Source: Dehalococcoidia bacterium (GTDB lineage Bacteria > Chloroflexota > Dehalococcoidia > E44-bin15). Taken from it: a stretch of DNA of 10,580 nt. Shown piece after piece: positions 1-5,947 of the stretch. The DNA is taken from assembly GCA_030619615.1 (NCBI GenBank), contig JAUXBC010000021.1:1-10580 (forward strand), read 5' to 3'. Numbering within the stretch: the stretch's first letter is position 1; each line of letters starts with the position of its first letter. The translations under genes and the position numbers were made by a program. The notes below the pieces were generated by a model. It was not told where the DNA came from, did no database searches, and was given only the letters and a program-made list of their open reading frames with translations.

Positions 1-1353
1 GGGCTCGATACGGAAAAGCTTTTTGTAAAGCTCGATGGTGTTCTCAAAGTGCTCCAGGGTCTCCAGGTTCTCCATGTCGCCGATATGCTGGCTGATGAAG
101 GCATGATCTTCCCTGGTGGCGCAGAAGGTGTTTTTGAGCTCAGCACCGCAGGCGAGAACCTGCTTCGCCTTAAAGGGGAGGTGGATGGGGTAGGGGGCGT
201 AGCCCCGGGCTCGCCTGACGAGCTGGGGCTTGCCGATTTCTACGATAGCCACAGTATCGTCATACCGCGAATAAATTTCCCGATTGTGAAGAACGAAAAA
301 GTCGGCAATGCCTCGAAGCCTCCTCAGCGCCTCATCATTGTCTTTAGCGATGGGCTCCTCGCTGATGTTGCCGCTGGTCATCACCAGAGGCAGACCTGTC
401 TCCCTGAGCAGGACATGGTGCAATGGGGTATATGGCAGCATCACGCCCAGGTACTTGAGCTCGGGGGCTACTTTTCGGGAGACGGAGGAATTCTCCTGCC
501 ACCTCAAGAGCAGGATGGGGCACTCCGCGGAGGTGAGGAGCTTCTCCTCCTCAGTGGAAACAAAGCAATGCTCTTTTACCTCATCTAGGGTAGCTAACAT
601 TATCGCCAGGGGCTTGAAGGGACGCCTTTTTCTATCCCTCAAGAGCTGAATCGCTTCCTCATTGGTAGCATCGCAGGCGAGGTGAAAGCCACCCAATCCC
701 TTGATAGCGAGGATTTTTCCCTCCTTCAGGAGTTTACTGGCGGTGGCAATGACATCATCAGAGGCAATAGTTTTACCCTTGCCATCGATAAGTTTGAGAG
801 AAGGGCCGCACTTGGGGCAGGCATTGGGCTGGGCATGAAAGCGGCGATCCAAGGGGTCGTCGTACTCCCGCTGGCATTGGGGGCACATCCTGAAATGGCG
901 CATCGTGGTCTTGGGGCGATCGTAGGGTATGTCCTCGATAATGGTGAAGCGTGGTCCGCAGTTGGTGCAATTGGTGAAGGGGTAGCGATAGCGCCGATCT
1001 TCAGGGGAAAGAAGCTCGCTCTTACAGGCATCGCAGGTAGCGATATCGGGGGAGACTAGCTGATACCTGCCCTCCTCAGCGATGCTGTGGCGTATTTCGA
1101 ACTGGGTGTAGCCTAGAGGCGGGGCGCTAGCAGCTATGATACCCTCGATGCGGGCTAGAGGGGGAGCCTCGCTTTCCAACTCAACCAAGAATTGGTCCAG
1201 GGCTTCCCTCTCCCCCTCGACCTCGATCTTAACATCGCCTGAGGTGTTACAGACCCAGCCGCTGAGCTTATGTTTCGTCGCCAGCTGATAAACAAAGGGT
1301 CGGAAGCCAACCCCTTGAACCACGCCCCGAACGCTTATTTGGAATAGCTCCAT
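1..1353 (-). CDS. hypF: Carbamoyltransferase HypF, N-terminal 451 codons (truncated by window edge)
   Basis: HypF turns carbamoyl phosphate into a carbamoyl-adenylate and passes the carbamoyl group to the C-terminal cysteine of HypE, the source of the CN ligands of [NiFe]-hydrogenase; it acts in the cytoplasm. The reading frame is open from the start to the left edge without a stop. Visible domains in order: an acylphosphatase domain (residues 1-90) with VRGVVQGVGFRPF, R18 and N36 as the expected catalytic pair; two zinc fingers of form CxxC-x18-CxxC (C107/C110/C129/C132 and C157/C160/C179/C182); a YrdC-like domain (about 200-385) with KGLGGFHLACDA and TSGN; and the start of the Kae1-like domain (CGAELKNTFC, SQHIGDMEN). 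The family is about 750-780 residues, so roughly 300 C-terminal residues lie outside the window. An in-frame ATG at 1371 is an alternative start; I prefer 1353 because the promoter -10 box sits too close to 1371. No partner hyp genes lie on the visible side. Confidence 0.96.
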   Translation of the reverse strand, partial: MELFQISVRGVVQGVGFRPFVYQLATKHKLSGWVCNTSGDVKIEVEGEREALDQFLVELESEAPPLARIEGIIAASAPPLGYTQFEIRHSIAEEGRYQLVSPDIATCDACKSELLSPEDRRYRYPFTNCTNCGPRFTIIEDIPYDRPKTTMRHFRMCPQCQREYDDPLDRRFHAQPNACPKCGPSLKLIDGKGKTIASDDVIATASKLLKEGKILAIKGLGGFHLACDATNEEAIQLLRDRKRRPFKPLAIMLATLDEVKEHCFVSTEEEKLLTSAECPILLLRWQENSSVSRKVAPELKYLGVMLPYTPLHHVLLRETGLPLVMTSGNISEEPIAKDNDEALRRLRGIADFFVLHNREIYSRYDDTVAIVEIGKPQLVRRARGYAPYPIHLPFKAKQVLACGAELKNTFCATREDHAFISQHIGDMENLETLEHFENTIELYKKLFRIEP

Positions 1354-1380
1354 CGTCTTTGCTTTCGGCATGCCCTTTAC

Positions 1381-1408
1381 ATTATACCCCTTTTGCTGGG
1401 CGCTTCAA
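1381..1408 (-). promoter_or_regulatory. Candidate sigma-70-type promoter of hypF
   Basis: Reading the minus strand, TTGAAG (1408-1403) is followed by a 16-nt spacer and a perfect TATAAT (1386-1381). Transcription would begin near 1374, giving a leader of about 20 nt for the ATG at 1353 or essentially none for the in-frame ATG at 1371. No strong Shine-Dalgarno sequence precedes either ATG. The call rests on box match and spacing only. Confidence 0.6.
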
Positions 1409-1409
1409 A

Positions 1410-1425
1410 GGGGCTAGCTAGCCCC
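1410..1425. repeat. Perfect 16-bp palindrome between divergent hypF and aspS promoters (operator candidate)
   Basis: GGGGCTAGCTAGCCCC is perfectly self-complementary (8 bp per arm, no spacer). It lies 1 bp beyond the hypF -35 box and about 14 bp upstream of the aspS -35 box, so a dimeric repressor or activator bound here could touch both promoters. It has no T-run on either side, so it does not look like a terminator. A regulatory role is inferred from symmetry and position; the binding protein is unknown. Confidence 0.45.
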
Positions 1426-1439
1426 AACGAAGGCTTGGA

Positions 1440-1468
1440 TTGAAAAGCCCTATCCGATGGTCTATAAT
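1440..1468 (+). promoter_or_regulatory. Sigma-70-type promoter of aspS
   Basis: TTGAAA (1440-1445), a 17-nt spacer and a perfect TATAAT (1463-1468) form a near-consensus promoter. The expected transcription start is near 1475, leaving a leader of about 15 nt that contains GGGGG (1481-1485), a plausible ribosome binding site 5 nt before the ATG at 1491. There is no room for a T-box or other leader riboswitch in such a short leader. Confidence 0.75.
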
Positions 1469-1490
1469 CGATGGGTGATCGGGGGTTTGA

Positions 1491-3254
1491 ATGCTTAAGA
1501 CCTATAGTTGCGGAGAGCTAACCAGAGATCATGTGGGTGAGAAGGTGACCCTTGCCGGTTGGGTGCATCGGAGGAGGGATCATGGGGGGCTTGTTTTCAT
1601 CGACCTCAGGGATCGAGAGGGTCTGGTGCAGGTGGTGTTCAACCCTGAGTTATCAAAGGAGGGGCATGAGGTCGCCATAAAGCTGCGCCACGAGTATGTG
1701 GTGAAGGTTGTCGGTGAGGTGGCGAAGCGCCCCCCGGGAACGGAGAATCCTAAGCTGGCTACGGGGGAGGTCGAGGTTATCGCTCGGGGGGTGGAGATCC
1801 TTAGTCCCTCGAAGACCCCTCCCTTTTATATCAATGAAGATGTCGAAGTGGACGAAAACCTTCGCCTCAGGTATCGCTATCTCGACCTGCGCCGTCCCCG
1901 GATGAGGGATAACATCATCCTCCGCCACCGGGTGACAAAGTTTATGCGCGATTTTCTCGATGCCAAGGGTTTTATCGAGATCGAGACCCCAATCCTGATC
2001 AAGAGCACCCCTGAGGGGGCTCGTGACTACCTGGTGCCCAGCAGGATCCATCCTGGGAGGTTCTACGCCCTACCACAGTCTCCCCAGCAGATGAAGCAGC
2101 TACTCATGGTGGCCGGCTTTGAGAAGTACTTTCAGATAGCGAGGTGCTTCCGCGACGAGGACCTGCGCGCCGACCGCCAGCCAGAGTTCACGCAGCTCGA
2201 TCTGGAGATGAGCTTCGTGGAGGAGGAGGACATCCTGAGCCTCGTGGAGGAGCTTTTCACCGCCTTGGTGGGAAATGTGAAGCCCACGATGAGGGTGCTC
2301 AAGCCCTTCCCCCGCCTCTCCTACCACGATACGATGGAGCGCTACGGGTCGGACAAGCCTGACCTGCGCTTCGGTGTGGAGATCAGGGATCTCTCGGAAA
2401 TTGCGGCTCGATCCGATTTCACCGTCTTTCGCTCCGCCCTCCAGGAGGGGGGAAAGGTGAAGGGTATCTGCGCCCCGGGCTGCGCTCATTACTCCAGGGG
2501 CCAGCTCGATGAGCTGACCGAGTTTGTCCAGGAGCGCGGGGCAAAGGGGCTGGTTACCCTGCCCCTTGGTGAGGAGCAGACGAGGTCCGTTGCTGCCAGG
2601 TTCTTGACCAAGGAACAAATCGACGAGATGGCGATGAGGTTCGAAGCCAGGGAAGGGGACCTCCTTCTCATCGTTGCTGCCAAATCTAAGGTCGTTGAGG
2701 GGGCGCTTGGTGCGCTGCGTCTCGAGGTCGCTCGTCGGCTCGAACTTGCCGACCCCAACCTCCTCGCCTTTTGCTTCATTCTCGATTATCCCCTGCTGGA
2801 GTGGAGCGAGGAGGAGGGAAGATGGGAGCCGATGCATCACCCCTTCACTGCACCTAAAGATGAGGATGTTCCCCTGCTGGACACCGCCCCGGAAAGGGTG
2901 CAGGCCAAGCATTATGACCTGGTATGCAATGGGTGTGAGCTTTCCAGCGGCAGCATCAGGATCCACACGCGCCAGCTTCAGGAGAAGATCTTTCGTCTAT
3001 TGGGATATGGGGAGGAGGAGGTCAACCAGAGGTTCGGGCATCTTCTCGAGGCCTTTGAGTATGGTGCCCCTCCCCACGGCGGCATCGCCCCGGGGATAGA
3101 TCGGGTGGTGATGCTCCTTGCCGGGGAGGAGACCATCAGGGAGGTCATCCCCTTCCCCAAGAACCAGAGCGCTATGGATGTAATGTTCGATGCTCCCTCT
3201 GAGGTATCGGAGGAGCAGCTTAGGGAGCTCCATCTCAGGCTGAGGCTGGAGTAA
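1491..3254 (+). CDS. aspS: Aspartyl-tRNA synthetase, bacterial type, probably non-discriminating (Asp/Asn)
   Basis: A class II synthetase that activates aspartate with ATP and loads it on tRNA; cytoplasmic. At 587 residues it has the usual bacterial length. The N-terminal OB-fold anticodon-binding domain (about 1-105) contains GWVHRRRDHGG and FIDLRDREG. The catalytic domain follows, with FIEIETPIL (motif 1 region), the flipping-loop region around STPEGARDYLVP, QSPQQMKQLLM, motif 2 CFRDEDLRADRQPEFTQ (219-235) and motif 3 around GGIAPGIDRVVML (530-542). The bacterial GAD insertion lies between motifs 2 and 3. H31 and G83 sit where E. coli AspRS has Leu and Lys; the His/Gly state is associated with enzymes that also charge tRNA-Asn, so this organism may make Asn-tRNA through GatCAB. 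The start is set by the promoter and GGGGG site just upstream. A methyltransferase gene follows after 11 nt with no terminator visible. Confidence 0.97.
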   Translation: MLKTYSCGELTRDHVGEKVTLAGWVHRRRDHGGLVFIDLRDREGLVQVVFNPELSKEGHEVAIKLRHEYVVKVVGEVAKRPPGTENPKLATGEVEVIARGVEILSPSKTPPFYINEDVEVDENLRLRYRYLDLRRPRMRDNIILRHRVTKFMRDFLDAKGFIEIETPILIKSTPEGARDYLVPSRIHPGRFYALPQSPQQMKQLLMVAGFEKYFQIARCFRDEDLRADRQPEFTQLDLEMSFVEEEDILSLVEELFTALVGNVKPTMRVLKPFPRLSYHDTMERYGSDKPDLRFGVEIRDLSEIAARSDFTVFRSALQEGGKVKGICAPGCAHYSRGQLDELTEFVQERGAKGLVTLPLGEEQTRSVAARFLTKEQIDEMAMRFEAREGDLLLIVAAKSKVVEGALGALRLEVARRLELADPNLLAFCFILDYPLLEWSEEEGRWEPMHHPFTAPKDEDVPLLDTAPERVQAKHYDLVCNGCELSSGSIRIHTRQLQEKIFRLLGYGEEEVNQRFGHLLEAFEYGAPPHGGIAPGIDRVVMLLAGEETIREVIPFPKNQSAMDVMFDAPSEVSEEQLRELHLRLRLE

Positions 3255-3265
3255 AGCGATCGACT

Positions 3266-4102
3266 ATGGAGATAGCGGAAGCAAGTTGCGGCAACCTAGC
3301 ACTCGACTTCAGTATCTACGTTTGCCCCGCATGCAAGGGCGTACTAAGGCTGGAAGATGAGGCACTTGGTTGTCAGGTGTGTCAAGCTAGCTACCCTATT
3401 GTGGACGGCATTCCTGATTTCATTTTGGAAGACCTAACTCAGAGCGCCAACCCGGTTCTCCGTGGTGTAGAGGGCATCGACCGGCTGGCGCGCATCTATG
3501 AGACGCAGCTATGGTCTCCGCTGGTGCTGCATCTTTACGGAGGTCTCGGCACCCCATCACGCGAAGGGCTGTTGCGCATTGTCGCAGGAATGGTGGAGAT
3601 GGAGGAGGGGCTGATCCTGGACGTTGCCTGCGGCCCGGGAACCCTGGGTCGCCGAACCGCATCCCAGTCAAAGGCGGTATATGGGATCGATATCTCCATG
3701 GGCATGCTGCGCCAGGGCGTCGCTTACGTCAAACGAGACCATATCCCCAATGCGCACTTTGCCCGCGCCAAGGCCGAGGCGATACCGTTCTTGGACGCCC
3801 TGTTCGATGCATCTCTCTGTGGCGGTGCACTCAACCTGTTTGCCGACACGGTGTCGGTGCTGCGCGAAATAGGCCGTACCATGAAGCAGGGGGCTCCACT
3901 CGCGGTGACGACCGGTATAGCTGGCAACAAGGGCCTCTTGCGCTTTCGTCGCATCCGCGAGCACATGCAGCAGGACCACGGTATTCACGTCTTCGAGATC
4001 CCTGAGCTTGAACAATACTTGGTCGAAGCCGGCTTTGAGAGCTTTCAACCCCAGGTGTACGGTTCCATTCTGCTGTTCAGTGCGCGGAAGCGGAGGGTCT
4101 AA
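3266..4102 (+). CDS. Class I SAM-dependent methyltransferase with N-terminal zinc ribbon
   Basis: A 278-residue protein. The N terminus carries a Trm112/UPF0434-like zinc ribbon: C20-x2-C23 and C36-x2-C39 followed by YPIVDGIPDFI. The Rossmann methyltransferase core follows: motif I ILDVACGPGTLG (117-128), D142 in YGIDIS at the end of strand 2 (ribose contact), and AKAEAIPFLDALFDA (168-182), typical of the UbiE/methyltransferase-11 group. The C-terminal part has EIPELEQYLVEAGFESF, as in many small-molecule methyltransferases. The substrate cannot be read from the sequence; zinc-ribbon members include the rRNA enzyme RlmA, but many are uncharacterised. It starts 11 nt after aspS, so it may be co-transcribed, although the ATG has only GGAG at a long distance (about 13 nt). 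Arginine codons are mostly CGN, with only about 2 AGG, unlike its neighbours, which hints at separate ancestry. Confidence 0.88.
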   Translation: MEIAEASCGNLALDFSIYVCPACKGVLRLEDEALGCQVCQASYPIVDGIPDFILEDLTQSANPVLRGVEGIDRLARIYETQLWSPLVLHLYGGLGTPSREGLLRIVAGMVEMEEGLILDVACGPGTLGRRTASQSKAVYGIDISMGMLRQGVAYVKRDHIPNAHFARAKAEAIPFLDALFDASLCGGALNLFADTVSVLREIGRTMKQGAPLAVTTGIAGNKGLLRFRRIREHMQQDHGIHVFEIPELEQYLVEAGFESFQPQVYGSILLFSARKRRV

Positions 4103-4179
4103 TGCTGACTTCGAGAACGCCCGGTGAATGACACTCTGCCTGTTGTGGAGCAAAAGGTGAAATCGGGAGGAGGGTTTGG

Positions 4180-4254
4180 GTGAAATGGATCCTGAGGAAG
4201 GCCTTTGAGGATTATCTAGCAAGAGAGGTGTATGGCGGGAGAAGACCACTGTAG
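4180..4254 (+). CDS. Possible 24-residue small ORF with strong ribosome binding site
   Basis: A GTG-initiated frame preceded by GGGAGGAGGG (4165-4174) at suitable spacing encodes a basic, amphipathic-looking peptide containing KAFEDYLAREVYGG and ending RRPL before TAG. It falls in the otherwise gene-free 4103-4329 stretch. It could be a genuine short peptide, a leader ORF for the solute-binding protein downstream, or the remnant of a longer gene. I recognise no family. In such a purine-rich genome a chance SD plus short ORF is quite possible. Confidence 0.25.
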   Translation: MKWILRKAFEDYLAREVYGGRRPL

Positions 4255-4304
4255 ATTCGGGAACGGGATCGATAGGACCTTTTATTTGGAGGTGATCGCC
4301 TGGG

Positions 4305-4310
4305 TGTAAT
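4305..4310 (+). promoter_or_regulatory. Weak candidate -10 box for the solute-binding protein gene
   Basis: TGTAAT matches TATAAT at five of six positions and ends 19 nt before the ATG at 4330, the same distance range seen for aspS and tig. No good -35 hexamer lies 16-18 nt upstream (the sequence there is TTATTT), and there is no extended -10. AGAGGGGAG just before the ATG is the probable ribosome binding site. Confidence 0.22.
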
Positions 4311-4329
4311 CGGTCGCTTTAGAGGGGAG

Positions 4330-5898
4330 ATGCCCACGAAAAGGAGGATTGCCAGTGCCCTATTGATAATGGTTTTTCTTCTTGCCTTAGCTGTCCCCGG
4401 TTGCAAGGGGATGCCCGCTGTCAGGGAGTTAATCCTATTTGGCACTGAGCCCGCCACCCTGGACCCTGCCCTTAGCTCGGATACCACCTCGGCAAGCTAC
4501 ATTATAGAGATATTTAGCGGGCTGGTGACCCTAAATGGTGATCTTGAGGTTGTTCCAGATATTGCAGAGAGCTGGGATATTAGCGCCGATGGCAAGACCT
4601 ATACCTTCCATCTCCGCGACGGGGTGAGATTCCATAATGGCAAGGAGGTGACGGCGAGCGATTTCAAGTATTCCCTGGAGCGTGCCGCTGACCCTGAGAC
4701 GGGTTCTCCAGTGGCTGAGGCCTATCTTGGCGACATCGTTGGCTTCAAGGAGAGGCTGCGGAGTGAGGCAGAGGAGGTTAGCGGGATAAGCGTGAGGGAC
4801 GAAAAGACATTGGAGATTACCATCGACGCCCCCAAAGCCTACTTCCTCGCTAAGCTAACCCACTCCACTGCCCTCGTTGTGGACGAGGAGAATGTTGAGT
4901 CCGGCGGGAACTGGATGGAAAATCCCAATGGGACCGGTCCCTTCAAACTTGGAGAGTGGCGGGAGGGGGAGAGGATCATCCTGGAGCGAAACGAGCACTT
5001 TTATGGGGGCGTTGCCAGGCTGGAAAGGGTGACCTTCCTCTTCACCGGCAACCCAATGATGATGTACGAGAAGGGGCAAATTGACATAACTCAAGTAGGG
5101 GCAGCGAATATCGAAAGGGTGCTTGACCCCACGAACCCCCTAAACAGGGAGCTGGCGATCGCCCCAGAGCTTTCCATTTGGTATATCGGCTTCAACACCG
5201 CTATGCCCCCCTTCGACGAGGTCAAAGTTCGCCAGGCCTTCTCCCATGCTGTGGACAAGGAAAAGATCGTCGGGATATTGCTAAAAAATACTGTTTCGCC
5301 CGCGGATGGCATTCTCCCCCTGGGCATGCCCGGCTATGACGAGGAGCTGGAGGGCTTGAGCTACGATGTGGCGAGGGCACAACAGCTTATCGCTGAGTCA
5401 AGCTACGGGGATGACCTGCCCCCCATCATCCTCTCCGTGCCGGGCAGTTGTGCTGCGGTGTCTCCAACGACTGAGGCGATAGCATGGATGTGGCAGGAGA
5501 ATCTTGGGGTCGAGGTGGCCATCGAGCCGGTAGAGTGGGAGACCTTTCTCGATGACCTGAGGGAGCAAAGTTTTCAGGCCTTCGAGGTTGGCTGGGTGGC
5601 GGACTACCCCGATGCGGAGAATTTCTTGGACCTCCTTTTCCACAGCGAGAGCGTGGAGAACAATACCGCCTACAGCAATCCCGATGTGGATCAATTGCTG
5701 GAGGAGGCAAGAGTGGAAAGCGATGTTGATAGCAGGCTGGTGATGTATCAGGAGGTGGAGCAGACCATCGTCGATGATGCCCCCTGGCTTCCTCTCTGGT
5801 TCGGCAGGGGCTATTTCCTGGTCAAGCCTTATGTGAAGGATTTCTTCCCTGCCCCTATGGTGATCCCCTTTCTAAAGGATATATGGATCGAGGAATGA
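4330..5898 (+). CDS. ABC transporter solute-binding lipoprotein, family 5 (peptide/nickel/dipeptide type)
   Basis: A 522-residue extracytoplasmic substrate-binding protein. The N terminus is a lipoprotein signal: KRR at 4-6, a hydrophobic run LLIMVFLLALAV (11-22) and a lipobox-like VPGC with C25 as the lipidated cysteine. The mature part has the family-5 features: TLDPALSSD near the N terminus, then VPDIAESWDISADGKTY and HLRDGVRFHNGKEVTASDF (75-112), the characteristic first-lobe signature, and later VRQAFSHAVDKEKI. The C-terminal GWVADYPDAENFLDLLFHS and DAPWLPLWF are also typical of oligopeptide-type binding proteins. It should deliver its ligand to an inner-membrane ABC permease, but no permease or ATPase gene is adjacent, so it is an orphan here. 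The ligand may be a peptide; family-5 proteins also include nickel binders such as NikA, and ligand class cannot be read from sequence. GGGG just before the ATG supports the start. Confidence 0.92.
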   Translation: MPTKRRIASALLIMVFLLALAVPGCKGMPAVRELILFGTEPATLDPALSSDTTSASYIIEIFSGLVTLNGDLEVVPDIAESWDISADGKTYTFHLRDGVRFHNGKEVTASDFKYSLERAADPETGSPVAEAYLGDIVGFKERLRSEAEEVSGISVRDEKTLEITIDAPKAYFLAKLTHSTALVVDEENVESGGNWMENPNGTGPFKLGEWREGERIILERNEHFYGGVARLERVTFLFTGNPMMMYEKGQIDITQVGAANIERVLDPTNPLNRELAIAPELSIWYIGFNTAMPPFDEVKVRQAFSHAVDKEKIVGILLKNTVSPADGILPLGMPGYDEELEGLSYDVARAQQLIAESSYGDDLPPIILSVPGSCAAVSPTTEAIAWMWQENLGVEVAIEPVEWETFLDDLREQSFQAFEVGWVADYPDAENFLDLLFHSESVENNTAYSNPDVDQLLEEARVESDVDSRLVMYQEVEQTIVDDAPWLPLWFGRGYFLVKPYVKDFFPAPMVIPFLKDIWIEE

Positions 5899-5922
5899 CC
5901 TTCTTGGACGAGGGCTCTTTTT
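5899..5922 (+). terminator. Weak Rho-independent terminator after the solute-binding protein gene
   Basis: Immediately after the TGA stop, CCTTC (5899-5903) can pair with GAGGG (5910-5914), including one G-U pair, around a 6-nt loop, followed by CTCTTTTT. The stem is only 5 bp, so termination efficiency may be low. The loop coincides with the putative -35 box of the tig promoter. Confidence 0.35.
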
Positions 5923-5933
5923 CATGCTATAAT
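5904..5933 (+). promoter_or_regulatory. Candidate promoter of tig-clpP
   Basis: TTGGAC (5904-5909; only TTG matches consensus), an 18-nt spacer and a perfect TATAAT (5928-5933). Transcription would start near 5940, giving a leader of roughly 8 nt before the GTG at 5948. GGGGG (5939-5943) sits at the very 5' end of that leader, so initiation may be nearly leaderless. Confidence 0.55.
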
Positions 5934-5947
5934 CTCTTGGGGGAAAG

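Larger units (their letters stand above)
4103..4329. other. Intergenic stretch between methyltransferase and solute-binding protein
   Basis: About 227 bp without a confident gene. It contains the possible small ORF at 4180-4254, an 8-bp palindrome AAGGCCTT (4198-4205) and a weak -10-like box near 4305. No terminator hairpin with a T-run is visible after the methyltransferase. Minus-strand open frames here are continuations of shadows of the flanking genes. Confidence 0.6.

Noticed and set aside
49..588. Plus-strand open frame of 179 codons at the left end
   Set aside because: It is antisense to hypF, whose minus-strand translation matches the family throughout; the plus-strand product resembles nothing.
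1410..1425. The GGGGCTAGCTAGCCCC palindrome as an intrinsic terminator
   Set aside because: It has no loop and no T-run on either strand, and lies between divergent starts, where no transcript would end.
2100..2966. 288-codon minus-strand open frame within aspS
   Set aside because: It is a shadow of aspS, which has all synthetase motifs on the plus strand in this interval.
3668..4249. 193-codon minus-strand open frame under the methyltransferase
   Set aside because: It lies mostly opposite the methyltransferase core motifs and shows no recognisable family features.
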